A stretch of 64,000 nt of DNA from assembly GCF_014107495.1 (NCBI RefSeq), contig NZ_CP041969.1:1485001-1549000 (forward strand), written 5' to 3'. This stretch comes from Cohnella cholangitidis (GTDB lineage Bacteria; Bacillota; Bacilli; Paenibacillales; Paenibacillaceae). Numbering within the stretch: the stretch's first letter is position 1; the number at the start of each line of letters is the position of its first letter. The notes beneath the pieces are model-generated. The model was not told the origin of the DNA. It saw nothing but the letters and a program-made list of their open reading frames with translations, and searched no databases. A program made the translations under genes and the position numbers. This document shows, piece by piece, positions 42,565 through 51,983 of this stretch.

Positions 42565-43497
42565 CTAATTTAGCGAATAATGAATTTTCATGACGATCTC
42601 CTGCTCGTAATCGCCGAAATGCCGACCGAACAGATTAACCCCGCCCTTATGAACGGCATCCTGCTTCACCCCGATGCGAAGCCTTAGATTCGGTTTTTGA
42701 AGCAGACCTAGACGGTCTACCGTTACCTCCGACACTTTTTGCATATCCAACGTGGTACGCTCGTTATCGATCTTCCAGTTTTTCAAGAGCCCGTATTGCG
42801 TAGCCATATCCGGCCACCACGAAGGATTCCGTTTTCCTCGGCGTCCGCCGAAGTCGCCGGGGCTCGTCCATGTGCCGATATCGACTCCATTCACCCATAA
42901 CGTTATATCCGACGGCCAATCGTTATCGTAATTGGGCGCTTCCGAGCACATTTCCATCGAAAACTCCAATTGTTGTATTTTCGCGTTTTGGGGAAGCTCC
43001 AGTGGAAACAAATATTCAAGATACCCTTTTCGGAACCAAATAATCTGTGCCCCGACGTGCTTTGGATGATAGAAGCTTGCTGGCTCGTCTTCCAATATGA
43101 TCATGCTTTCCTGACTAGCCATTCCGCAAGTCGGCAACACTTCGCAATCGCTATAATGCCCGATCGGCATTTCCAACTCGTAGATAAGAGCTTCTTCCGC
43201 GTTAGTGGATTGAAAAGCGTTATTAAGCACGATATGGATATCGTCGAAGCTCCTGCTGCATACTTTCATCGCTCCCCTTACGGCAGGCAATAATTCGGTC
43301 GTAATCAGTTTGGCCCCCTCCAACACCTTCACGTTCGATGCGACCGTGGATACCGGGAGGCTTAACGCTTCCGCTATTTCTACGATGTTCATGCTGCGAG
43401 TATTCAATAATCGAAGCATATCGATTCTTGCCCGCGTAGATAAAGCATGCGTAACCGCGATCAATTTATCTGGCTCATTAATATTCAACTCAAGCAA
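42565..43497 (-). CDS. ArsR-type winged-helix regulator with large C-terminal beta domain
   Basis: About 310 aa. The N-terminal ~75 residues are an ArsR-like winged helix (ALSTRARIDMLRLL, NIVEIAEALSLPVSTVASNVKVLEGAKLI). The next ~230 residues form a beta-rich domain with LPQNAKIQQLEFSMEMCSEAPNYDNDWPSDITLWVNGV and GVKQDAVHKGGVNLFGRHFG, which recalls carbohydrate-binding jelly rolls. No metal-site cysteine pair of classical ArsR is apparent. Such regulators are common beside glycosidase loci in Paenibacillaceae. The likely start is TTG at 43497 with AAGGA 10 bases upstream; ATG codons at 43521 and 43545 lack a binding site. It may control the adjacent importer operon. Confidence 0.7.
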   Translation of the reverse strand: MLELNINEPDKLIAVTHALSTRARIDMLRLLNTRSMNIVEIAEALSLPVSTVASNVKVLEGAKLITTELLPAVRGAMKVCSRSFDDIHIVLNNAFQSTNAEEALIYELEMPIGHYSDCEVLPTCGMASQESMIILEDEPASFYHPKHVGAQIIWFRKGYLEYLFPLELPQNAKIQQLEFSMEMCSEAPNYDNDWPSDITLWVNGVDIGTWTSPGDFGGRRGKRNPSWWPDMATQYGLLKNWKIDNERTTLDMQKVSEVTVDRLGLLQKPNLRLRIGVKQDAVHKGGVNLFGRHFGDYEQEIVMKIHYSLN

Positions 43498-43713
43498 GAG
43501 GGTCACTTCCTTCCAAGTCATTTCATTATTACAGTGATCATACATTGAATGAGTAATATTTTCAATAATTCTGTATTAAAACAATTATACGATAACAAAT
43601 CATGGTTGCGTTTCCATCGATAAAAATGATGAACCCTATGAAAAAGGCTCGCTAACTCGTTCTCTCTCCCCCCTGATATGATGTTAAACAAATCAAACCG
43701 GGAGGCGAAATAG

Positions 43714-43875
43714 ATGTTGATTCAAGAGTATACTGCCCTTAAAATATGGGAAAGCGATCAACGGATACGCGAAATGCAAATCGAAGCGCGGATGAATGGC
43801 CTCGATGCGAAAAAGGTCGTCGTCAAAGACGGCTCGTGGAGGATATTGGCCCTGCTGCTCGCCAGATTTGCCTAA
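43714..43875 (+). CDS. Small hypothetical protein, 53 aa
   Basis: A short frame with GGGAGG nine bases before ATG and a clean stop 45 bases before the LysR gene. The protein MLIQEYTALKIWESDQRIRE... has a charged amphipathic helix (about 5-30) and ends with a hydrophobic LALLLARFA. The strong ribosome binding site is the main support. The function is unknown. Confidence 0.5.
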   Translation: MLIQEYTALKIWESDQRIREMQIEARMNGLDAKKVVVKDGSWRILALLLARFA

Positions 43876-43920
43876 ACAACAGAAACCGGTTCTCGGTTCG
43901 CTAAGGGGCGGTGGTACGGC

Positions 43921-44850
43921 GTGGATTTAATTTACATGAGATCTTTCCTGGAAGTCGCACGCTGCCAAAGCTTCACGAAAGCGGCGGAAAACCTGGGGTA
44001 CGTGCAATCAAGCGTCACCGCTCAAATCCAGAAGCTCGAGAACGAATACGGAGTCGTCCTGTTCGAGCGATACGGGCGGACGATTCGGCTGACTTCGGCA
44101 GGAGAACAATTGCAAGACTCCTTTGAACAGATTTTGAAAATTTACGACGATTCCAAGAGACTGGTCGCCAGACAGGCAAAAGGCAGCTTGGAAATCGGAA
44201 CGATCGAATCGCTTATGGCCTTCTATCTGCCTCCGTTATTCCACCGTTTCCTGCAAAGCTTCCCCGACATCAACCTGCAGGCGAATCCGCTGGTCGAATC
44301 GGCCATTCTCCAATCCGTCAGGAACGGCCAGTTGGACCTCGGCATCGTGATGGACTTGCCCATTACGGACAACGACATCGAATCGATTATCATCCGCGAG
44401 GAGCCTTTGGTATTGGTCGCCAAGCCGGAGCATCCGCTCTGTTCGGCAGACCGCGTGGACGTCTCGCAGCTGGACGGACAATTCCTCATTACGACGGAGC
44501 AAGGGTGCACGTATCGAGCCGCTTTTGAACGGCTGCTAGGAACACACGGGGTCACCTACCATATTCATCATGAATTCGGCAGCTTGGAAGCCATTAAGCA
44601 ATGCGTAAGCTATGGCCTCGGAATCGCTCTCGTCCCCCGCATCGCCGTTACCCGCGAGCTGGCGGAACAGCGGCTTGTCGCTCTGCCTTTCGCGCACCCG
44701 GACATTACTTTCTATACGCAAATCGTTCACCATAAGAAAAAGTGGCTCAATCCCGCAATCCGGCACCTGATCGAACTGCTAGCCGAGACGGATGAAATGG
44801 GCCAGCCGACCGATTCGAGCGACAGGCAAACGTCGCGAATCGGTAAATAA
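43921..44850 (+). CDS. LysR-family transcriptional regulator
   Basis: A 309-aa regulator starting with GTG. The N-terminal winged helix-turn-helix reads FTKAAENLGYVQSSVTAQIQKLENEYGVVLFER, typical of LysR. The effector-binding domain covers about 90-295. Which gene it controls is not clear; the neighbours are a small protein upstream and convergent galactose genes. Confidence 0.92.
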   Translation: MDLIYMRSFLEVARCQSFTKAAENLGYVQSSVTAQIQKLENEYGVVLFERYGRTIRLTSAGEQLQDSFEQILKIYDDSKRLVARQAKGSLEIGTIESLMAFYLPPLFHRFLQSFPDINLQANPLVESAILQSVRNGQLDLGIVMDLPITDNDIESIIIREEPLVLVAKPEHPLCSADRVDVSQLDGQFLITTEQGCTYRAAFERLLGTHGVTYHIHHEFGSLEAIKQCVSYGLGIALVPRIAVTRELAEQRLVALPFAHPDITFYTQIVHHKKKWLNPAIRHLIELLAETDEMGQPTDSSDRQTSRIGK

Positions 44851-44882
44851 CCCGCCTCGCGATTTTCGCGGGCGGGTTTCTT
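44849..44882. terminator. Terminator between LysR gene and DUF4380 gene
   Basis: Arms AACCCGCC and GGCGGGTT with an inner CGCGA/TCGCG stem lie between convergent genes; a T-rich run follows on the plus strand. Confidence 0.8.
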
Positions 44883-44896
44883 GTTCTTGCTATTCG

Positions 44897-45829
44897 TTAT
44901 TTCTTGACGTAGGGCCGCAACGATGACACCGCGTCATCCAATCCCTTTGCCCTCAAATCCAAACCCTTCACGACTTGCCACTTTTCCGCATGTACGACGG
45001 TTGCGCCGGATTCTACTTCTTGCAGCTCGCCAAGCGTTTCCAATTCTAACATCAAGCTGTTCGTGTACAATTCGAACGATACTCCGAAGTCGGGATAAGT
45101 TCCGCCGGCGACGGGCTCGTAGCTCTTGATGAACGTATCTCCATGATTGCTGTATGCCGCCCATCCGGCTTCGTTGTCGCTTCCGAACTTATAAGGCGTC
45201 GGTCCGGTTCCTTGATCGACGATCAATTCCGATTCCGTGAATTTGATACGGGAGTCGTTGAGACGGTTATAAGGCCACAGAACGAATCTGCGGTTCGGCA
45301 GCAATCCGTTATCCGTTCCGGTCATCGGAACGACGGCACGCCCCCCCGCGCCCATTACCGATAAAGCCCATGGAGCGAAGGTAATCGGCCAAGCGCCTTC
45401 ATTGGTGACGCGGTGCACGACTGTGACGCTTCCGCCGGAAGCATCCAAGCGAAGCTCGATTTCCTTCTTGATTTGATTCCAACGTTCCGCGGGAGGACGC
45501 AATACGATCGTATCGTTGCCGACTCGTTCCCATTCGACCGGTTCGTTATCGGGGTAAGTCGTGCGCGGTATCCGCTCGGGGCTTGTCCACAGACGATGCC
45601 CTCCGTAGATGTTCCAACTGCCGCCGCCAACCGGCGAGAAAGCTTCTCCGCCCTGCTGGATCTCGCCATTAACGTCCTCGAAAAACAGATTGGCTCCGCC
45701 TTGCGAGGAAAGATGAATGATTCTCGGGCCGTAATCGAGCGTAGCTAGCAGTTCGACGCTGCCATTGCGTGCGGAGACGCAACGGCCCCATTTGTCATGC
45801 TGAATTTCTTCGATCGCAATCGTAGACAT
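44897..45829 (-). CDS. DUF4380 galactose-mutarotase-like protein
   Basis: A 310-aa soluble protein with an all-beta pattern and a start like aldose-epimerase relatives (VELLATLDYGPRIIHLS, GGGSWNIYGGHRLWTSPE). These fit the DUF4380 group with a galactose-mutarotase fold. It follows galT by 52 bases on the same strand. A GalM-like sugar epimerase role in the Leloir pathway is suggested by fold and position, but the catalytic His/Glu pair could not be placed with confidence. Confidence 0.7.
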   Translation of the reverse strand: MSTIAIEEIQHDKWGRCVSARNGSVELLATLDYGPRIIHLSSQGGANLFFEDVNGEIQQGGEAFSPVGGGSWNIYGGHRLWTSPERIPRTTYPDNEPVEWERVGNDTIVLRPPAERWNQIKKEIELRLDASGGSVTVVHRVTNEGAWPITFAPWALSVMGAGGRAVVPMTGTDNGLLPNRRFVLWPYNRLNDSRIKFTESELIVDQGTGPTPYKFGSDNEAGWAAYSNHGDTFIKSYEPVAGGTYPDFGVSFELYTNSLMLELETLGELQEVESGATVVHAEKWQVVKGLDLRAKGLDDAVSSLRPYVKK

Positions 45830-45881
45830 AATTAATCTTCTTTCCCCTCTCGGCTATTGAATCGAACAACTTGCCAGGCGT

Positions 45882-47474
45882 TCAGACTAGAGCGGAGGCT
45901 TCAAGGAAGCGCCGGAACGCCGCGCGGCCGCTTTCCGTCCCTTTGTACACCCCTGCGTCCTGCAGCACGGCATAGAACTTGTCTCCTACGTCCGCTTGAA
46001 GCAATAATCGCACGGCATCGGCAGAACCGTCCGTACCGTACAGATCGACGAGCGTCCAAATCCAATCCGCGTGTTTGTTCAACGGATGCTCCGGCGCGGC
46101 GATCGCCGCTTCGTCGTAAGGAGCGCGCCCCGTCAGAATGTCCGCGATTTGTCCAAGCTCGACTTGCAGCCTGCCTGGCAATACCGCCAACCCCATCACT
46201 TCGATCAGTCCGATATTTTCCTTTTTAATATGATGCAGCTCCCGATGCGGGTGGAATATCCCGTCCGGATGCTCCTTGCTCGTTCGGTTGTTGCGCAACA
46301 CGAGATCCAACTCGTATTGTCCGTTGTCCTTGAATCTGGCGATCGGCGTAATCGTGTTGTGCTCGACCCGTCCGCCTTCTATGTCGCTGAAAGCCAGCAC
46401 GTCCGCTGCCTGATCGCTGTATCCTCGCCATTGCGCCAGCACATTCGCGGCTACGCTAAGGAGAGCCTGACGATTGCTCGAACGCAAACGCAGCACGGAC
46501 ATCGGCCATTGCACGATTCCGAGGGAGACTTCCGGCTCTTGCGAACAGTTCAGCCATTCATGCACCGGCGCCGTCTCCATCGGGAACACGTGGCGTCCCG
46601 CCTGGAAATGGTCATGATTAAGAATCGATCCCCCGACGATAGGCAAATCCGCGTTCGAACCGATAAAATAATGCGGGAATTGCTCGACGAAATCCAACAA
46701 ACGGCTAAACGTAGCCGGCGATATTTTCATCGGGATGTGCTCGCCGCAAAATACGATGCTATGCTCGTTGTAGTAGACGTACGGAGAATACTGGAAAAAC
46801 CACGACTCATTGTGCAGCGTGACCGGCAATACCCTCAGGTTCTGGCGAGCGGGATGGTCCGGACGGCCGGCGTACCCGACGTTCTCTTTGCAGAGCAGAC
46901 ATTTCGGATAGTTCGATTGAGGCAGCGACTTCAGCAGCGCGATCTCCTTAGGATCCTTCTCCGGTTTGGACAGATTAACCGTGATTTCCAATTCTCCGTC
47001 CGGAGTGCGATGTTTCCAGTACCCGTTCTTCTTGATTCGATCCATGCGAATATAGTTGGAATCGATATTGAGCTTATAGAACCAGTCGGTGGCGCCTACA
47101 ATGCTTTGTTGAGCCGCCAGGCTTAGGAACTGCCGATTCGTCGCGGACGGTCTAGGCAGAAGCAAACCCATGATCCGAGCGTCGAATAAATCCCGGTACG
47201 TTAACGTGTCATCCGGGATAAGCCCTTTCTCGACCGCCGCGTCGAGCAGCGGATCCAGCAAAGAAACCGGGCTTGCCGGAAGACCGTCCGGATCGGTCAG
47301 GACTTCTTCCGCAGGCTCCTTGAGCGAAAATAAATCAAGCAGCGCATTGCGCGCGTCATCGCTATCCAATGAATCTATCATTCCGTTATGCAGCGCGAAC
47401 GCGACCAATTTCTCGATCGCGAGCGCGAGCGCTTGTTCCGATGTTGCGGACGGGATTGATGTCGTTGCCTTCAT
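45882..47474 (-). CDS. galT: UDP-glucose:hexose-1-phosphate uridylyltransferase, class II
   Basis: A 530-aa enzyme of the Bacilli-type GalT family, longer than the 350-aa E. coli form. The domain markers YFIGSNADLPIVGGSILNHDHFQAGRHVF and RPDHPARQNLRVLPV match this class, including the HDHFQ histidine motif. It exchanges UMP between UDP-glucose and galactose-1-phosphate in the Leloir pathway. It is third in the operon galK-galE-galT. Confidence 0.94.
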   Translation of the reverse strand: MKATTSIPSATSEQALALAIEKLVAFALHNGMIDSLDSDDARNALLDLFSLKEPAEEVLTDPDGLPASPVSLLDPLLDAAVEKGLIPDDTLTYRDLFDARIMGLLLPRPSATNRQFLSLAAQQSIVGATDWFYKLNIDSNYIRMDRIKKNGYWKHRTPDGELEITVNLSKPEKDPKEIALLKSLPQSNYPKCLLCKENVGYAGRPDHPARQNLRVLPVTLHNESWFFQYSPYVYYNEHSIVFCGEHIPMKISPATFSRLLDFVEQFPHYFIGSNADLPIVGGSILNHDHFQAGRHVFPMETAPVHEWLNCSQEPEVSLGIVQWPMSVLRLRSSNRQALLSVAANVLAQWRGYSDQAADVLAFSDIEGGRVEHNTITPIARFKDNGQYELDLVLRNNRTSKEHPDGIFHPHRELHHIKKENIGLIEVMGLAVLPGRLQVELGQIADILTGRAPYDEAAIAAPEHPLNKHADWIWTLVDLYGTDGSADAVRLLLQADVGDKFYAVLQDAGVYKGTESGRAAFRRFLEASALV

Positions 47475-47488
47475 GCCTTAACCTCCCA

Positions 47489-48475
47489 TTACTTCGAGTA
47501 GCCGTTTGGATGAGCCTTATGCCATGCCCACGAACTGGAGACGATGTCCTCCAGCTTGCCGAAACGCGGCGTCCATCCAAGCTCCTTGCGGGCACGCTCC
47601 GAAGAAGCGATGAGCACCGCGGGATCTCCCCCGCGACGCGGTTCGAACTTGGCCGGAATCGGGTGGCCCGTCACCTGCCTCGAAACTTCGATGACTTGCT
47701 TAACCGAATAGCCGCTGCCGTTGCCCAGATTGTAGATGGCGCTATCCGCTCCGTTGCGAAGCCGTTCCAAGGCCAGAATATGCGCGTCCGCCAAGTCGCT
47801 GACATGGATATAATCGCGGACGCAAGTCCCGTCCTCCGTCGGATAATCGTCCCCGAATACGGAAATATGCTCGCGCTGCCCTAGCGCCACTTGAAGAATA
47901 AGCGGAACGATATGGGTTTCCGGATTATGGGCTTCCCCGATTTTGCCCGAGATGTGCGCGCCTGCGGCATTGAAATAGCGCAAGGATACGAATTTGATGC
48001 CATGGGCGACATCGAACCAGCGGATCATCTTCTCCATGGCCAGCTTCGTTTCGCCGTAAGCGTTCGTCGGAACGGTACGGTCGTACTCGTCGATAGGCAC
48101 TTTTTCCGGTTCCCCGTAAGTAGCCGCCGTCGATGAGAAGACGATGCGGGATACGCCGGCTTTCTGCATTTGCTCTAATAAGCACAGCGTTCCGTACACG
48201 TTATTATGATAATATTTGCCTGGATCCTTCATGCTTTCGCCGACCAACGAATTCGCCGCGAAGTGAATAACCCCGTCAATGTCGTTTTCCTGAAATACGC
48301 GAGCAAGAAAATCCGCGTCGCGAAGGTCGCCTTCGTAAAATTTCCCGCCGAGCACGGCCTCTCTGTGTCCTTGATACAAATTATCGATAATGACGACTTG
48401 CTCGCCTTTCTCCAATAAAGCCGCGACCGCGTGCGAACCGATATACCCCGCTCCGCCCGTTACGAGAACTGCCAT
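47489..48475 (-). CDS. galE: UDP-glucose 4-epimerase
   Basis: A 328-aa short-chain dehydrogenase-type enzyme. NAD-binding GGAGYIGSH at the start, the Ser-Tyr-Lys triad (FSSTAATYG...YGETKLAMEK) and CVRDYIHVSDLADAH are intact. It interconverts UDP-galactose and UDP-glucose. It sits 14 bases before galT and 3 bases after galK. Confidence 0.96.
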   Translation of the reverse strand: MAVLVTGGAGYIGSHAVAALLEKGEQVVIIDNLYQGHREAVLGGKFYEGDLRDADFLARVFQENDIDGVIHFAANSLVGESMKDPGKYYHNNVYGTLCLLEQMQKAGVSRIVFSSTAATYGEPEKVPIDEYDRTVPTNAYGETKLAMEKMIRWFDVAHGIKFVSLRYFNAAGAHISGKIGEAHNPETHIVPLILQVALGQREHISVFGDDYPTEDGTCVRDYIHVSDLADAHILALERLRNGADSAIYNLGNGSGYSVKQVIEVSRQVTGHPIPAKFEPRRGGDPAVLIASSERARKELGWTPRFGKLEDIVSSSWAWHKAHPNGYSK

Positions 48476-48478
48476 ATG

Positions 48479-49660
48479 TTACGCCTCCCCTTTGATTTCG
48501 CGAACGCCGTCGCCGATGTCGCACACATAGAACGCCGGCTTCAGCCCCGTCGCCGCTTCGTATTTGCTTCCTACCTCGCTAATGAACCGTTCTACCGAAT
48601 CTTGGTGTACTAGAGAAACCGTGCATCCGCCGAAACCGGCGCCCGTCATGCGCGAGCCGAGCACTCCCGGTACGGATCGTGCCGCATCTACCATCGTATC
48701 GAGCTCGATACCGGTCACTTCGTATAGATCGCGCAAAGAATCGTGCGAACCGTTCATTAATTGGCCGAATGCCGCCAGATCGTTGTTCTTCAACACTTCC
48801 ATAGAGCTGGATACGCGGTGGATTTCTTCGATAACGTGCCTAGCGCGGCGGCGTACGGTCTCATCTTGGATGAGATGCTCGTTCGCTTGATATTGCTCCA
48901 GCGTTAATTGGCCCAGCAAAGTGAGCTCCGGAAAAGCCTGGCGCAAATCTTTAACCGCTTGCTCGCACTGGGAACGTCTTTCGTTGTATTTGGAGTCTAC
49001 CAGACCGCGCCGCTTGTTCGTATTGCCGATGACAAGCTTATAATCGCCGGAACGGAACGGCACGAGCTCGTATTTCAAAGTATCGCAATCTAGTAAAATC
49101 GCATGCTCCTTACGGCCGTTCGCCACCGCGAACTGATCCATGATTCCGCATTTGACGCCGACGAATTCGTTCTCCGCATGCTGGGACCACACCGCGATCT
49201 CAACCGTATCGGTAGGCTTGCCTTCCAACGCGAGCAAGGCGTACGCCGTTACGACTTCGATGGAAGCCGATGAGGATAGGCCGGACCCGTTAGGAATTTC
49301 GCCATGGAACAAGAAGTTATATCCTCGGCTCAGGTCGATCCCTCTATGTTTCAATTCCCAGACGATCCCTTTCGGGTAATTCGCCCAATCGTCCTCTTCG
49401 GAGAACGCGATGTTATCCAGCGAAATTTCTTTGGTCAAAGGAAAATTCGTCGAAGCAAAACCGAGCTTACGATCTTCCCTTGGAGCGATGAGCAACGTCG
49501 TCCCGAACGTTAACGCCGCGGGAAATACCGAACCTCCGTTATAATCCGTATGCTCGCCAATCAGATTGACTCTGCCAGGCGCTTGGAATGCCGAGATGTC
49601 GGCCTCGTTGCCGCCGAAATGCTGTACGAACTTCTGTTTCAACTCTGTTAGCTGTGCCAT
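48479..49660 (-). CDS. galK: Galactokinase
   Basis: A 393-aa GHMP kinase. The galactokinase signature PGRVNLIGEHTDYNGG, the ATP-binding GSGLSSSAS loop and the C-terminal GAGFGGCTVSL motif are all present. It phosphorylates galactose at C1, the first Leloir step. It is the first gene of the galKET operon, with a promoter region shared divergently with the AraC-family gene. Confidence 0.96.
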   Translation of the reverse strand: MAQLTELKQKFVQHFGGNEADISAFQAPGRVNLIGEHTDYNGGSVFPAALTFGTTLLIAPREDRKLGFASTNFPLTKEISLDNIAFSEEDDWANYPKGIVWELKHRGIDLSRGYNFLFHGEIPNGSGLSSSASIEVVTAYALLALEGKPTDTVEIAVWSQHAENEFVGVKCGIMDQFAVANGRKEHAILLDCDTLKYELVPFRSGDYKLVIGNTNKRRGLVDSKYNERRSQCEQAVKDLRQAFPELTLLGQLTLEQYQANEHLIQDETVRRRARHVIEEIHRVSSSMEVLKNNDLAAFGQLMNGSHDSLRDLYEVTGIELDTMVDAARSVPGVLGSRMTGAGFGGCTVSLVHQDSVERFISEVGSKYEAATGLKPAFYVCDIGDGVREIKGEA

Positions 49661-49839
49661 CTGGAATATCGACTCTCCTTGGGAATTCGTTGTTTGGTTA
49701 TATTATAACGAAATTTCCAGCGCGCACGAAATGGCGTGATATGCTTTCTATATGGAGAAATGTGACTTTCGGAAGAGTTCGCGTTTCGGTTTCATGTTAT
49801 GATGAGGGTAATTCGCATTATGATGGAGGACGACTAAAC

Positions 49840-50712
49840 ATGAGCCTGACAACGACTTATCGCGTCGTATCCAATCCGGTCAGCTATACCGCCAGCGAGC
49901 TAACCGTCTTGTTTGCGGGGGAGAGCCAAACGAAACCTCTACATCGCATCGGACCTAAAGTCGTCGATTATTATCTGCTTCATCACGTGGTGTCGGGAAA
50001 AGGGTCGTTTCGCACCGGAGAGTTCCAGGCGGAGCTCGCGGCGGGGGACAGCTTTCTCATCCATCCCGGCCAGCTCTTTCATTATGTGTCGGATGAGGAG
50101 CATCCTTGGCGTTATCGTTGGGTCGCGTTCGCCGGCGCGCAGGCCGCGTCCCTTATCGCGGAAGCCGGGCTCGGGCTGGAGAATCCGATCGTCCATTCCG
50201 GCGGCAGTAAAATTCCTGGGGAACGATGCCGTTCCATCTTCGAAGCATTCCGCGAACGCGGCAGCTCCGCCTCATTGCTTGCCTCTGGGCATCTTCATTT
50301 GCTGTTCGCGAGCCTTCACGAAGCGACGGCCCAGGGAACGGCTTCGCCGTTGCGCCCGGATTCGCATAGCGAAGATTTAGTCCGGAAGGTGATCGGCTAC
50401 TTGTCGACGCAATACGCCGAGCCGGTGACGATCGAAGGGATGGCGGAGACGCTTGGCTACAACCGGGCTTATTTGTCCCGTCTGTTCAAGCAACATACGG
50501 GCATATCGCCCGTCGGTTTCTTAACCAAGATCCGAGTCGACCACGGCAGGCGCTTGTTGCGGGAGCGGCCGGAACTGACCGTCGAGCAGATCGCGTCGTC
50601 CGTCGGATTCCAAGACGCCCTATACTTCTCCAAGCAATTCCGACGCTTGCACGGGCAATCGCCTACCGATTACCGCGTTTCCGTCGGGGAATCCTTGAAG
50701 CCTTCGCATTAA
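49840..50712 (+). CDS. AraC-family transcriptional regulator
   Basis: A 290-aa protein from the ATG at 49840 (GGAGGA nine bases upstream). The N-terminal cupin-like arm (about 1-150; FLIHPGQLFHYVSDEEHPWRYRW) binds an effector; the C-terminal double helix-turn-helix includes TIEGMAETLGYNRAYLSRLFKQHTGISPVGFL and VGFQDALYFSKQFRRLHGQSPTDYR. It is divergent from galKET, so it is a good candidate for the galactose regulator. Confidence 0.9.
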   Translation: MSLTTTYRVVSNPVSYTASELTVLFAGESQTKPLHRIGPKVVDYYLLHHVVSGKGSFRTGEFQAELAAGDSFLIHPGQLFHYVSDEEHPWRYRWVAFAGAQAASLIAEAGLGLENPIVHSGGSKIPGERCRSIFEAFRERGSSASLLASGHLHLLFASLHEATAQGTASPLRPDSHSEDLVRKVIGYLSTQYAEPVTIEGMAETLGYNRAYLSRLFKQHTGISPVGFLTKIRVDHGRRLLRERPELTVEQIASSVGFQDALYFSKQFRRLHGQSPTDYRVSVGESLKPSH

Positions 50713-50750
50713 TCGGAGCTTCCGCTTCATTGTCCCCGCGACGCGCCTTC

Positions 50751-50926
50751 CCATAGTCGGTTTTTGCGACTATGGCGGACGTTTCCCCGCAGCGCGCCTT
50801 CCCATAGTCGGTTTTTGCGACTATGGCGGCGTTTCCCCGCGCGCGCCTCCTCATAGTCGGTTTTTGCGACTATGGCGGGCGTTTCCCCGCGACGCGCCTT
50901 CCCATAGTCGGTTTTTGCGACTATGG
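50751..50926. repeat. Four hairpin-bearing tandem repeats, about 51-bp period
   Basis: Each copy has the arms CCATAGTCG and CGACTATGG around a GTTTTTG loop, at 50751, 50802, 50851 and 50902 (periods 51, 49 and 51). The linker is GC-rich and contains GTTTCCCCGC. The block fills the 257-base gap between the AraC gene and the convergent asparaginase gene. The period is like that of the other repeat block, but the sequence is not. The rest of the gap shows no other feature. Confidence 0.9.
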
Positions 50927-50969
50927 CGGGCGTTTCCCCGCGGCGGCATTCGGCTAACCGCCACCCGAA

Positions 50970-51983
50970 TTAAAACACGGCTTGCCAATTCCCCGCGATT
51001 TCGTTAGCGTCGTTAAGGAACTCCGCCGGGAACGTCTGCTCCAGCTTTTTTTTCGTCTCCTCGTTAATGCCGCCGATTCGTTCGAGTATCGCTTTAACAA
51101 TATGCGGCCATGCGATTTCGGTGCCATCCGTAACCGCGATGGAAACTCCCAACTGCTCTCGCCGCAAGCCTAACGTAAATACGCCATGCGCTCCGCTTTT
51201 GGCGACTACGTTGGCATCGCCCAACAGAATGCTGGCCAAACGATTGCGCCCTTCCACTAATTCGGGGAACGCGTTCATCGCGCCGGTAATCCGCCGCGCC
51301 ATTCCGGCAGCCGCTTGATCCTTGGCGAAATCCGGGCTAGCCAATCTTCCGTATGCGAATCCCAACTGCCATAGAGGGATGGCCGCTACAGGAAATCCGC
51401 ACCCGTCCTTCCCGATCGTGACTTGATCCGCCTCGTCCTCCACCCACAGCTTCAGGCGGCGAATAATTTCTTGCTGCGCGGGATGATCCGGGCGAATGTA
51501 TCCTTCCAACGGCCAACCTTTGAGCTTGCACCAAGCAAGAACGCCTAAGTGTTTGCCCGCGCAAGTATGGCATAGCTTACGGGGTTTGCTTCCCTTAGCC
51601 ATCCATTCGTCCCTCGATTTGCGTCCGATCGGAAGTCCCGGATGAACAGCCAGATGATCCTCGTCCAATCCCGTCAGCTTTAGAATCTCTTCTAATGTTT
51701 CTATTTGTTCCTTGCTACCCCGATGGGAAGCGGCCAACATCGCCAGATGGCGTTCCTCGAAACCGTAAGCTTCGGCCGTCCCCGCCAGCAAGGAAGCCAA
51801 AGCTTGGATAGGCTTAGCGGTCGAACGGACGTACGTCGGCGCCTGCACGTCCTCCCATGAATGGAGCAGCTTCCCATCCGCAGCCGATACTACGCAAACC
51901 CGGCCTCTATGTACGTTTTCCGTCTGCGCGCCTCTGTTCATGACAACCAAGGGTACATCCGCCGGCATTTTTATCGTTTCCAT
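50970..51983 (-). CDS. L-asparaginase, thermolabile (PF06089) type
   Basis: A 337-aa enzyme from the ATG at 51983 (AAGGAG ten bases upstream). The motif STAKPIQALA near the start and the KDGCGFPVAAIPL and SGAHGVFTLG segments match the second asparaginase family (not the E. coli type). It should hydrolyse asparagine to aspartate and ammonia in the cytoplasm. No partner gene is coupled. Confidence 0.87.
   Translation of the reverse strand: METIKMPADVPLVVMNRGAQTENVHRGRVCVVSAADGKLLHSWEDVQAPTYVRSTAKPIQALASLLAGTAEAYGFEERHLAMLAASHRGSKEQIETLEEILKLTGLDEDHLAVHPGLPIGRKSRDEWMAKGSKPRKLCHTCAGKHLGVLAWCKLKGWPLEGYIRPDHPAQQEIIRRLKLWVEDEADQVTIGKDGCGFPVAAIPLWQLGFAYGRLASPDFAKDQAAAGMARRITGAMNAFPELVEGRNRLASILLGDANVVAKSGAHGVFTLGLRREQLGVSIAVTDGTEIAWPHIVKAILERIGGINEETKKKLEQTFPAEFLNDANEIAGNWQAVF

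Noticed and set aside
46071-47126. 351-aa plus-strand gene
   Set aside because: It is entirely antisense to galT, which has full family similarity; the composition is Arg/Val-rich shadow sequence.
50751-50926. CRISPR array
   Set aside because: The spacers are near-identical GC-rich linkers and only four copies exist.
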